Assembly: GCA_030601015.1 (NCBI GenBank)
Contig: JAUVUO010000016.1
Coordinates: 1-12,680 of the forward strand
Origin: Candidatus Omnitrophota bacterium
Lineage (GTDB): Bacteria; Omnitrophota; Gorgyraeia; Duberdicusellales; 4484-171
DNA: 12,680 nt
Direction of reading: 5' to 3'
Shown here in pieces: positions 5,449 through 11,235 of this stretch. Made by a program: the position numbers and the translations under genes. The notes under the pieces are model-generated. The model was not told the origin of the DNA. It did not search any database and worked only from the letters and a program-made list of their open reading frames with translations. Every line of letters begins with the position of its first letter. The first letter of the stretch is position 1.

Positions 5449-6177
5449 TCACCTCCCCATTGGAAATTCTTTATATCCCCTGTATTCGTCATAATATTTT
5501 GATAGGTTATCCTTAATATAAATAGGCGTATTAGTCCTATTACAAAAATCATTTATAACTTCTACCCACTCTCTTTTGGGAATAACTTTGTCTTTTCTAT
5601 TCCCGGTCTCGGCCCCGACAATGAGCCAGTCAGGCTCAAAATCATCTATGTACCCAATATCTATCTTCTCTAATAATGGCTCTATACTAAGAAATTTAAG
5701 CCCTTTTTTGGTGGGTATACATCCAACCCTCTCAATCGGTTTGTTTCTTGTCATAGTTACTCCGAACCAACAGTTTTTAGTCCACAAATATTTAGCATAT
5801 ACTTCAGGATGCTGAGTCAAAAACATAAAAGTATGTTGCGGATATTGATTTATTTTTTCATTTACCATTTCCATCCATTCTTCATCCCAATAATATATTT
5901 CACTCATAGACCCTACAAATATTCTTTGAGGTTTTTCAGGGAATTTCTTAGCGAATTGAGATTCTAAAAATGTAGGTTTGAAATCATGTAAATCTCTTAA
6001 TTGATCACCAGTCCAAGCCCAAGATTGATGCTTTTTAAAATGATAATCTCTTTCAATTTCAAGCATTCTAGCCCAAAACCTTTTATTAATCGCCCTGGCA
6101 TAACAATAGCTGCAGCTATTCAGGCAACCCCACACCGGATTCCAGGTGAGGTTACACCACCCTATTTTGTTTTTCAT
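5449..6177 (-). CDS. DUF5131 (phage Gp37/Gp68) radical-SAM-like protein
   Basis: This 242-residue protein starts with IGWCNLTWNPVWGC followed by the iron-sulfur motif CX3CX2C (C18, C22, C25 in GCLNSCSYCYARA), as in the DUF5131 / phage Gp37-Gp68 family. Family blocks are present: RIFVGSMSEIYYW (about 106-118), TFMFLTQHPEVY, NCWFGVTMTRN, LKFLSIEPLLEKI, WLIVGAETG and PIYIKDNL. The cluster should bind SAM; the substrate is not established, to my knowledge. It has AAAGGAGA upstream and follows the methylase remnant by about 11 bases. Sitting beside DNA methyltransferase genes, it might take part in nucleic-acid modification, but that is inference. Confidence 0.88.
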   Translation of the reverse strand: MKNKIGWCNLTWNPVWGCLNSCSYCYARAINKRFWARMLEIERDYHFKKHQSWAWTGDQLRDLHDFKPTFLESQFAKKFPEKPQRIFVGSMSEIYYWDEEWMEMVNEKINQYPQHTFMFLTQHPEVYAKYLWTKNCWFGVTMTRNKPIERVGCIPTKKGLKFLSIEPLLEKIDIGYIDDFEPDWLIVGAETGNRKDKVIPKREWVEVINDFCNRTNTPIYIKDNLSKYYDEYRGYKEFPMGR

Positions 6178-6188
6178 CTTTATCTCCT

Positions 6189-6608
6189 TTAAAAAATTCT
6201 TTGCTGCACCTGAGCTATCCTCTTATATGACATATCGATATACTCTTGTTTTATCTCGATACCGACAAATCTTTTTCTTTGCTTTAGGGCCACCAACGCG
6301 GTAGTTCCTGCTCCCATAAATGGGTCTAAAACTATTCCGCCTTCAAAGCCTGCGTTGCAATTACAGTCGGTCAACATATCTTTATATTTTCCCGTTAGTT
6401 TCTCGGCAGGCTTATACTTTACTTCTGTCATTTGTTTATCATAGATATCATTAAATTTAAGCAAATCTTTTATTTTTAACCAATCTTCTTTTGTAGGATA
6501 ACTTTCACCACTGAACCAATGATGGGGTGCTTGGGATTCTAACTCACTTTCTATTTCTTCAATGGTTATATCTCTTATTTTTTTCCATTTATTTAGGTAT
6601 GTTTTACC
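6189..6608 (-). pseudogene. C-terminal remnant of a phage DNA methyltransferase (beta-class N4/N6)
   Basis: The longest start-to-stop frame here is only 91 residues from a TTG at 6464 with no ribosome binding site, but the same frame stays open and methylase-like back to 6608. The upstream part includes ESQAPHHWFSGESYPTKEDW, then YDKQMTEVKYKPAEK, a linker I recall from phage N4/N6 methylases. The SAM-binding motif GIVLDPFMGAGTTALVAL and FVGIEIKQEYIDMSYKRI are intact. The catalytic DPPY-type half, which precedes these in beta-class enzymes, is absent. The usual segment between PAEK and the SAM motif also looks shortened to about 20 residues. It is in frame with the cytosine methylase upstream, separated only by that gene's TGA. 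Most likely a decayed gene left by recombination. Confidence 0.7.
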
Positions 6609-7241
6609 TCATTTATTCGCTTCAAAAAATGCTTTTGCAAAACCCGGTGGAGTTATTGCTCGAAGTCTTTTCGCCTCTTGAGGTGATTTGAGGGTAGTTA
6701 GGTAATGGAAATATGACATTCTATTGCCACTTTTGAAGCGCTTGGTAAATCTAGGTTCTACTATATTGTCCTTTTTTGGTAAATTGAAATATCCCCATAA
6801 ATCAGTTTTCTTTGTATAAGGGTCCCCGAAGTCACAAGGGTCAAAAGTAAATGCCGGCTTACCCAAAAATTGCCTTAGGTAGCCCCTAGGATTTTCCAAT
6901 ACCCAAAAGGCTAATTTGTGATTATACCGACATTCCCAAATAATATTTAGACAGGCTATAACTAATATCATCCCTTGCCTTAAATCTCTTGGAATTTTTG
7001 CCGTTGTTCTTGCAAAGCTAAACATAGTACAAACCGGTGCAGCTAATATTCCGTATATATCGCAAATCTTTACTATAATAGGTTTTTCAATACCACCTTG
7101 AAAAACTATATAATCTTTTCTAATTTTAGTTTCTAAAATATCATAAAAAGGTAAAGTAATATTAATGACATGGTAACCGGCCTTTTTATAATCTTTGCTC
7201 CAGGCCCCAGTTCCACCGCATAAATCTAATATTATTTTCAT
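6609..7241 (-). CDS. phage-type DNA cytosine-C5 methyltransferase-like protein
   Basis: This 210-residue protein begins directly with the SAM-binding motif I (ILDLCGGTGAWSKDYKKAGYHV, residues 4-25). It carries the cysteine loop as APVCTMFSFART (Cys71) and an ENP motif (116-118, LENPRGYLRQF) in place of the usual ENV. FTFDPCDFGDPYTKKTDLWG and the C-terminal ITPPGFAKAFFEANK, which pairs with motif X, complete it. It is shorter than typical C5 methylases and lacks a long target-recognition domain, as in small phage homologues. The second proline of the usual PPC is valine. The start overlaps the upstream stop as ATGA, with AGAGGT as ribosome site. Probable role: modifying phage DNA against host restriction. 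Confidence 0.82.
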   Translation of the reverse strand: MKIILDLCGGTGAWSKDYKKAGYHVINITLPFYDILETKIRKDYIVFQGGIEKPIIVKICDIYGILAAPVCTMFSFARTTAKIPRDLRQGMILVIACLNIIWECRYNHKLAFWVLENPRGYLRQFLGKPAFTFDPCDFGDPYTKKTDLWGYFNLPKKDNIVEPRFTKRFKSGNRMSYFHYLTTLKSPQEAKRLRAITPPGFAKAFFEANK

Positions 7242-7450
7242 TTCTTACCTCTAAACATATTAAGGAACCATTCCCAAAATGAGTTTCTAACAGGTTTTTC
7301 TTCAATGTAAGGTTCGGTAACACCACGTCTTGCTGTCTTTTGGGTATCCCAACCTAACCCTATAGTCTTGCGGTTATTTTCTCCGATACGTTTTGATCTT
7401 CTCTTTAACTTTTTCTTTCTCATTGATTTTCCTTTTTTGTTCTTTCCCAT
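7238..7450 (-). CDS. 70-aa strongly basic small protein
   Basis: ATG 7450 follows GGAGGTTAATA. The N-terminal half is almost wholly basic (GKNKKGKSMRKKKLKRRSKRIGENNRK). The C-terminal half (IGLGWDTQKTARRGVTEPYIEEKPVRNSFWEWFLNMFRGKK) ends in an amphipathic aromatic helix. It could bind nucleic acid or an acidic partner. The gene overlaps the preceding small gene by 77 bases in another frame and the cytosine methylase by 4 (ATGA), which suggests coupled expression with the methylase. No family is recognised. Confidence 0.6.
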   Translation of the reverse strand: MGKNKKGKSMRKKKLKRRSKRIGENNRKTIGLGWDTQKTARRGVTEPYIEEKPVRNSFWEWFLNMFRGKK

Positions 7451-7574
7451 TATTAACCTCCATTTCTTTAAAAGTATTTATAACTTCGTTCATAAAATTT
7501 TGCATTGCTACTTGACGATATTTAACGTGCCTGGCCCAACTGTTTCTTCTCTTTTCTAACTCTTTTATGCTCAT
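7374..7574 (-). CDS. 66-aa basic helical small protein overlapping its neighbours
   Basis: ATG 7574 has AAGGAG upstream (spacing about 7). The product (SIKELEKRRNSWARHVKYRQVAMQNFMNEVINTFKEMEV, then a lysine-rich tail) is helical and basic. It overlaps the end of the 85-aa gene by 53 bases and the start of the 70-aa gene by 77 bases. The lysine-rich tail falls entirely in the second overlap, where the other frame is also lysine-rich because the DNA is a run of AAA/AAG codons. The original gene may have ended nearer 7450 and been extended into its neighbour. Confidence 0.5.
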   Translation of the reverse strand: MSIKELEKRRNSWARHVKYRQVAMQNFMNEVINTFKEMEVNNGKEQKRKINEKEKVKEKIKTYRRK

Positions 7575-7779
7575 CGGTTAACTCCTTCATATAGGATTGA
7601 ATATCATTAAGACATTCTGCATTAAACAATGTATCGCTATCCGGTAGAAAGACATAACATCGCCAGGTACTCCACCACTTAATGACTCCGAGTCTGGTAG
7701 GCTTTGTTTTAGATTGTACCGCGATAACCTTTGTTTTTGGTTTTTGCTCTATTAATTTAAACCTCATATATTTACTCAT
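7522..7779 (-). CDS. 85-aa phage protein of a conserved small family, unknown function
   Basis: ATG 7779 is preceded by AAAGGAGG and AATT; that ribosome site is also the 3' strand of structured leader C. Residues about 30-67 (LGVIKWWSTWRCYVFLPDSDTLFNAECLNDIQSYMKEL) match, from memory, a short domain seen in many phage and plasmid proteins: 'LG.I.WY..WR.Y.F.P.....FN..CL.DI..F...L'. The N-terminus is beta-like (MRFKLIEQKPKTKVIAV) and the tail very basic. The function of the family is not known to me. Its leader suggests post-transcriptional control. Confidence 0.72.
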   Translation of the reverse strand: MSKYMRFKLIEQKPKTKVIAVQSKTKPTRLGVIKWWSTWRCYVFLPDSDTLFNAECLNDIQSYMKELTDEHKRVRKEKKQLGQAR

Positions 7780-7784
7780 AATTG

Positions 7785-7892
7785 CCTCCTTTCATCCTGG
7801 CCATGCTACCCCTACATCGCTTCCAACTCCACACCGTTACTTTGTCCTTGGACCCTTACCTGACGTTACAATATTTAACGTCACAGGACAGG
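7785..7892 (-). ncRNA. structured leader RNA, copy C of a three-member family
   Basis: The gap between two small genes carries the family layout in its shortest form. The closing helix is UCCUG/CAGGA (plus-strand 7795-7799 with 7884-7888), extended by CCT 7788-7790 with AGG 7890-7892. Beside it is the hairpin TGACGTTA (7861-7868) / TAACGTCA (7876-7883). The loop motif AGTTGGAA (complement of 7821-7828) is shared with copy A. The block 7883-7892 is identical to 8331-8340 in copy A. The helix would pair with the AGG of the downstream gene's AGGAGG ribosome site. Inferred role: translational control of the gene at 7522-7779. Confidence 0.55.
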
Positions 7893-7902
7893 TTATTATT
7901 TA

Positions 7903-8076
7903 CTAAACTTTCCTTTCGATTATCGCACTAAAAGTAAACTCTATACTTTCATTTTCTTTTCTACATTTAGTGGTTGTCAATGTAGCTTCAACGCGGAGTT
8001 TTGCTTCAACTTCTTCTATCCACTCTATAACTTCTTCTAAGTCATCTTTCGCCCAATCTTTGTATTTCTTTAACAT
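7903..8076 (-). CDS. 57-aa acidic helical small protein between structured leaders A and C
   Basis: ATG 8076 follows GTAGGAGGTTAGT, a near-perfect ribosome binding site. The 57-residue product starts LKKYKDWAKDDLEEVIEWIEEVEAKL, an acidic amphipathic helix rich in Trp and Glu. It continues with a beta-like stretch (RVEATLTTTKCRKENESIEFTFSAIIERKV). A helix followed by two strands could form a small dimeric domain. Its family is unknown to me. It is flanked by RNA copy A upstream and copy C downstream, so both its own translation and the processing of its mRNA may depend on those structures. Confidence 0.72.
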   Translation of the reverse strand: MLKKYKDWAKDDLEEVIEWIEEVEAKLRVEATLTTTKCRKENESIEFTFSAIIERKV

Positions 8077-8138
8077 ACTAACCTCCTACTTAATTTAATA
8101 AAATATAATCGCAGGGGTATGACATTACTACAAAACAT
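8070..8138 (-). other. possible 22-codon leader ORF ending in the start codon of the 57-aa gene
   Basis: An ATG at 8138 lies 10 bases after GGAGG and opens 22 codons (MFCSNVIPLRLYFIKLSRR plus LVC), ending in a TAA that overlaps the ATG of the 57-aa gene. The first codons lie in the 8-bp hairpin GGGGTATG (8114-8121) / CATACCCC (8136-8143), so the start codon itself is in the stem. Such an arrangement would couple leader translation to hairpin opening. Coding evidence is weak at this length. Confidence 0.3.
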
Positions 8139-8177
8139 ACCCCCTTTTCCTCCGGGCATTACGGCATTTCACCACTT
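8114..8177 (-). other. hairpin domain between RNA copy A and the 57-aa gene
   Basis: Two structures follow copy A in the leftward transcript. The first contains GTGGTGAAATGCC (complement of 8163-8175) inside a GGG/CCC pairing, with TTTCCT and AGGAAA closing further out. The motif GTGGTGAAAT also occurs inside copy B (complement of 11645-11654). The second is a perfect 8-bp stem GGGGTATG/CATACCCC (8114-8121 with 8136-8143). No U-tract follows, so it is not a standard terminator. It may be an expression platform for copy A. Confidence 0.5.
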
Positions 8178-8192
8178 CCCTAAGGAAATCTT

Positions 8193-8346
8193 AATTGCCT
8201 ATCCTGACAGGATTCCAACTCTGCACCCAGTTATTCTGAATAGTGGCGACCTATTCAATTTATCCTTATACCGACTAACCCCTAGCTAAAGGGCTGAGCA
8301 GATAAATCTTACCCTACTACCCCAAAGTAGACAGGACAGGCAAATT
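8193..8346 (-). ncRNA. structured leader RNA, copy A of a three-member family
   Basis: The RNA begins at the base after the stop of the OB-fold gene. The closing helix is AAUU-GCCU-G-UCCUG with CAGGA-U-AGGC-AAUU (plus-strand 8332-8346 with 8193-8206), ten continuous pairs including one G-U plus four more after a bulge. Next comes hairpin CTAC/GTAG (8327-8330 with 8317-8320, 6-base loop). GATTTATC pairs GATAAATT (8301-8308 with 8258-8265), enclosing CCCT/AGGG, and TGAATAG/CTATTCA (8237-8243 with 8251-8257) forms a 7-bp hairpin. Near the 3' end is the AGTTGGAA loop (complement of 8213-8220). TTAGTCGG (complement of 8271-8278) is shared with copy B. Precedes the 57-aa gene. Confidence 0.72.
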
Positions 8347-9477
8347 TTAAAATGGAACATATCTTTTCAATAAACCTTTTAATTTAATACATTCTGCTTC
8401 AGTCAATTTTTCAATTTTAGGATTGTATCCCATTTCCTTTTCAAATTTCTCATCATCATTTAGACGATTTTCTCTTCTTAGGGCATATATCTCGTCAACC
8501 AAAACTTGTTTGACCAAAGATTCTTTATCACCTTTTACCAGGGCATCTACGGGTTTGCCGTTCTCATCCCTGGGGTTGTCGATTTCTCTTTGCTTTCTTG
8601 CTCCGATATCTTGAGGATTGCCTTGTTCCCCCCACCAAAATTCGATCCATTTGCTTGCTTCTTCTACTGATAGTTTCTTAGGATCGCCTATTTCTTTTAT
8701 TTCGGTTGTTTCGATGTATCTTGAATCGATCATACCTTTGTAGTAAACTTTTTTGTCTTTATAACCGAAGATTATATTCTTCTGTTTCGTAGAGGCCGGT
8801 TTGAATCTTGTCTTCCCGACTATACCTTCCGCTTTTTTGGTGCGTTCTTCTTTGGTTTCTACTTTAGGTGTACCATCTTCAGAAGTTCCAACTATTTCTC
8901 CACCCAGGATAGCAACCGAATTTTCTGCCATTAAATCTTTATAGATATAAGCTACTATCTTATCTGCAAACTCGAAAAATTCTTTTTCTGTATGGACCTT
9001 AATGAGGAAAGTTTTGCTTGGGGGGATTTTGGCTAGTTCGGTACAATCTTTAATGGCACTCTGTCGTACTATGAAAAGCTGTACTTTCGGGTCTCTCTCA
9101 ACTTCATACTTGAATTTCTTCACCCAGTAATTATCTTTAGTACCGTTACCATTTTTCGGTTTTGTAGAAGATTGTGCAGGAGCTTGCACTATCTTAAACT
9201 GACAACCGTTAATAGATCTATCCATCTTACCTTGTTTGTTTTTGTATTCTTTACTTACCTTACCTTTGATCTTTATAGATGAATCTTTTGTGACTTTGTC
9301 CTCCTCTCCTTCAAGATTCAACCAACATCCCTGTTCCCCGGTAGCATCCTTGATTACTATAAACTGGCTCCAACCGTACTGACCACTATTTGGATCGTTG
9401 GCCCTAAATACTTTACCCTCGAGTTCTATGGTATCTCCTTCACTTGCCCGGCTCATTTCTTTGATTTCAATTTTCAA
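8347..9477 (-). CDS. OB-fold nucleic-acid-binding protein, probable phage ssDNA-binding/recombination protein
   Basis: The start is taken at TTG 9477, 8 bases after AGGAGG; a GTG at 9486 is part of that ribosome site itself. The product is 376 residues. Residues about 1-100 form an OB fold (SRASEGDTIELEGKVFRAN, WSQFIVIKDATGEQGCWLNLEGE, SSIKIKGKVSKEY). The middle (DPKVQLFIVRQSAIKDCTEL ... FADKIVAYIYKD) resembles a helical domain next to such folds in phage RPA-like proteins. The C-terminus has PASTKQKNIIFGYKDKKVY and LSVEEASKWIEFWW, like the short domain on phage single-strand annealing proteins. A DNA-replication or recombination role as ssDNA binder is likely; the family assignment is by pattern only. 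Confidence 0.72.
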   Translation of the reverse strand: MKIEIKEMSRASEGDTIELEGKVFRANDPNSGQYGWSQFIVIKDATGEQGCWLNLEGEEDKVTKDSSIKIKGKVSKEYKNKQGKMDRSINGCQFKIVQAPAQSSTKPKNGNGTKDNYWVKKFKYEVERDPKVQLFIVRQSAIKDCTELAKIPPSKTFLIKVHTEKEFFEFADKIVAYIYKDLMAENSVAILGGEIVGTSEDGTPKVETKEERTKKAEGIVGKTRFKPASTKQKNIIFGYKDKKVYYKGMIDSRYIETTEIKEIGDPKKLSVEEASKWIEFWWGEQGNPQDIGARKQREIDNPRDENGKPVDALVKGDKESLVKQVLVDEIYALRRENRLNDDEKFEKEMGYNPKIEKLTEAECIKLKGLLKRYVPF

Positions 9478-9796
9478 TATAGTCACCTCCTTTTACTATA
9501 CCCAAATCCTTTTTGATCTCTGTTTTCATTTCTTTTAATTTCAATTTTAACCTTTCCTCTAATTTCTCGAATATATCTTTGATGCCATGATTAGAAACAA
9601 GATCCAATGATATGATTTTCAATATTTCAACCTTTTCCTTTTTTGTAATCTTCCTCGCTACCTCGCTATGAAAACCTATCTCTACAACTTCCCTATCTTC
9701 GTGGACATAAACACTTAGCGGGGGAGTCCATTCATTAAGATACTCTAATATTTCTCTTTTCCGGTAAAAATCATCTACCTTGTTAATTTTTTCCAC
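9467..9796 (-). CDS. protein of about 105 aa of unknown function, start codon uncertain
   Basis: The frame begins at GTG 9796, but that GTG is the tail of the ribosome site AAGGAGGTG, leaving no spacer. The next codon with proper spacing is an ATT at 9787 (8 bases after GGAGG), which would be a rare start. The product is mixed: REILEYLNEWTPPLSVYVHEDREVVEIGFHSEVARKI, then helices KKEKVEILKIISLDLVSNHGIKDIFEKLEERLKLKLKEMKTEI. The last part is a coiled-coil-like charged helix. It overlaps the OB-fold gene by 11 bases and carries that gene's ribosome site in its last codons. The family is unknown. Confidence 0.65.
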   Translation of the reverse strand: MEKINKVDDFYRKREILEYLNEWTPPLSVYVHEDREVVEIGFHSEVARKITKKEKVEILKIISLDLVSNHGIKDIFEKLEERLKLKLKEMKTEIKKDLGIVKGGDYIEN

Positions 9797-9800
9797 CTCC

Positions 9801-10064
9801 TTAAAATTTTAATTTTCTTTTTTTCGCTTCTTTTTCCATTAATCCGAGATGTTTCGTTATGCCTTCTGCCATCATTTCATTGCGATTGTTTTCGGCTTCA
9901 ACTGCATCTTCAGCATAGACACTATCACCCATGTAGATTGCTTCACTTGGTCTATTTTCCAACATTCTTTTGAAATACTTTATTCTATTGATTAAATGAT
10001 TATCTCCTATCTCACTTAACTTTATTTTTTGACCGTCTTTAGTTACACAAACAACATCTTCCAT
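9801..10064 (-). CDS. 87-aa acidic small protein of unknown function
   Basis: ATG 10064 has AAGGAGATCGAT upstream. The product starts with a beta hairpin-like EDVVCVTKDGQKIKLSEIGDNHLINRIKYFKRML and continues with a helix EDAVEAENNRNEMMAEGITKHLGLMEKEAKKRKLKF. The 'V.T.DG..I.L.EI.D.HL.NRI.Y' opening is, from memory, common in small phage proteins that precede recombination genes, but no function is attached to it. It sits 10 bases downstream of a small basic gene. Confidence 0.68.
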   Translation of the reverse strand: MEDVVCVTKDGQKIKLSEIGDNHLINRIKYFKRMLENRPSEAIYMGDSVYAEDAVEAENNRNEMMAEGITKHLGLMEKEAKKRKLKF

Positions 10065-10074
10065 ATCGATCTCC

Positions 10075-10260
10075 TTATTCTATTATCTCAATTTTAATTA
10101 TATTTTTTCTCTTTGCCTTTATGTCCCCTTTTGAGTTTTGTTCCAAGACCATTCTTTTCTTTCTCTTGATGGTTATTCTGTTTTTTACTGATTTATTAGT
10201 TTTATCATAAAAACAAATATGTTGTACTAAAAATTCTCGGAGTAGTTTTATATTAATCAT
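10075..10260 (-). CDS. 61-aa basic small protein of unknown function
   Basis: ATG 10260 follows GAGGTAGAG. The product is very basic, with a hydrophobic N-terminal helix (INIKLLREFLVQHICFYDKTNK) and a lysine/arginine-rich remainder (RITIKRKKRMVLEQNSKGDIKAKRKNIIKIEIIE). The composition is close to what AT-rich random sequence would give, so it is less certain than its neighbours. Position, spacing and ribosome site favour a gene. No family is recognised. Confidence 0.5.
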   Translation of the reverse strand: MINIKLLREFLVQHICFYDKTNKSVKNRITIKRKKRMVLEQNSKGDIKAKRKNIIKIEIIE

Positions 10261-10267
10261 CTCTACC

Positions 10268-10804
10268 TCACTTTATTTTTTTAATTGTGTAACTAAATTT
10301 CGGATCTTGATGTTTGATCTTTATGCCGGGAATTTTGTAGTCTTTTTCTTTCGTATGTAGGAGTAGTTCACAACCGGTGACATCAGTATCTAGATATTCT
10401 TCTCTAATTTTGCCATCTTTAAATAAACCATCGTTGTAATCTATTATCTGTTTTTTCAGGTCGCCTTTTTTAAATGTGGTCACAACTTTGAGGAATAATT
10501 CTTTGATTTTCACAGGCAGGACAGAGGTTATCCAATCAAGTAATATATCTTCATCATATTTCCATTCGTCAGGTTGTTTCTTGAAAACTGTTGAACCTTT
10601 ATAACCATCAAATTTACACTCTAGCTTATCTTCTCCGGATGCTTTTAATTCTTCTTTTATGATAAACTCTGTCGATCCAATTTTCTCTTTTAAGTTTTTA
10701 ATTTCTTCATTGTTTTCTGCACACTTTTTATCGTTGTCTCTATAAAGTAACTCAATATCAAGTTCAGCGTCTTTGATCATTCTCATATCTTCAGCTAATC
10801 CCAT
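10268..10804 (-). CDS. 178-aa protein with N-terminal coiled coil, possibly Gam/Gp157-like
   Basis: The start is moved to ATG 10804, 8 bases after AGGAGG; the GTG at 10813 is part of that site. Residues about 1-55 form a charged coiled coil (DMRMIKDAELDIELLYRDNDKK, NNEEIKNLKEKIGSTEFIIKEELKASG). A beta-rich middle (LECKFDGYKGSTVFKKQPDEWKYDEDILLDWI) and FKKGDLKKQIIDYND follow, ending in IPGIKIKHQDPKFSYTIKKIK. The layout 'helical hairpin, then substrate-like beta domain' resembles phage Gam (host nuclease inhibitor) or Gp157-type proteins located by recombination genes, as here. That is a resemblance only. The gene overlaps its upstream neighbour by 14 bases. Confidence 0.7.
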   Translation of the reverse strand: MGLAEDMRMIKDAELDIELLYRDNDKKCAENNEEIKNLKEKIGSTEFIIKEELKASGEDKLECKFDGYKGSTVFKKQPDEWKYDEDILLDWITSVLPVKIKELFLKVVTTFKKGDLKKQIIDYNDGLFKDGKIREEYLDTDVTGCELLLHTKEKDYKIPGIKIKHQDPKFSYTIKKIK

Positions 10805-11018
10805 CTTTTTCACCTCCTTTCTTTTCCATTTCTTTTTGACTTTTCTGTTCCACGGTTGTCAAAAACTGCAATACCATAAACTGGACTTTTGGTGATATCT
10901 TTTTTAAAAACTCGTGGTTATCATTTATGAGTGCTTCAGAGAGAAATAGTATAGTCTCTTCTTTTTCTTTCTCGTCTAAATCAATGACCTTTGACATGAA
11001 ATCGTCTATTATAGACAT
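10791..11018 (-). CDS. 75-aa acidic helical small protein
   Basis: ATG 11018 follows AAAAGGAGGTAAAAA. The product is largely helical and acidic: SIIDDFMSKVIDLDEKEKEETILFLSEALINDNHEFLKKISPKVQFMVLQFLTTVEQ, then a charged tail KSQKEMEKKGGEKDGIS. No motif is visible. It is the first gene after the structured gap 11019-11262 and carries the ribosome site of the next gene in its last codons. The family is not recognised. Confidence 0.65.
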   Translation of the reverse strand: MSIIDDFMSKVIDLDEKEKEETILFLSEALINDNHEFLKKISPKVQFMVLQFLTTVEQKSQKEMEKKGGEKDGIS

Positions 11019-11146
11019 TTTTTACCTCCTTTTAGACCTATTTTTGAAAAAATCGTCATAGAAGCACGAGAATGGGTCATATTAAAGAATTGTGCAGTAC
11101 CCCTGTAGGTTATCCTATAAAGCGACCGATATGTGAGTGCATAGGT

Positions 11147-11220
11147 GCCTGGCTTAGCCGAAGGGTCGATAAATTGTAACAGTCCCTAGTTTGTTACAAC
11201 TTACAACGACTGAGCCAGGC
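11147..11220. other. long multi-helix inverted repeat in the 244-bp gap before the 75-aa gene
   Basis: An outer stem of 8 perfect pairs GCCTGGCT (11147-11154) / AGCCAGGC (11213-11220) encloses GTCG/CGAC (11165-11168 with 11207-11210). Innermost is an 8-bp arm TTGTAACA (11174-11181) / TGTTACAA (11192-11199) with a 10-base loop. The three collinear helices define one long hairpin with internal loops. No T-run follows on either strand. It could be an RNA domain of the leftward transcript or a DNA operator (the inner arms look like one). The rest of the gap (11019-11146, 11221-11262) has no gene I can support. Confidence 0.6.
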
Positions 11221-11235
11221 TTTATTAAATCTTGG

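Noticed and set aside
8145..8180. Cobalamin or FMN riboswitch, because of GGGAAG-TGGTGAAATGCC in the leader of the 57-aa gene
   Set aside because: Only the GGUGAAAU-type hairpin is alike. The other conserved boxes and the kissing loop are not present, and the downstream gene has no link to either vitamin.
8193..8346. tRNA-like element, because GTTGGAATCC resembles a T arm
   Set aside because: No acceptor stem, anticodon arm or CCA end can be drawn, and the matching base in the T loop is not conserved in copy B.
11019..11092. 23-codon minus-strand ORF (ATG in TAATATGACC) running into the 75-aa gene
   Set aside because: No ribosome binding site precedes it and the composition is not protein-like.
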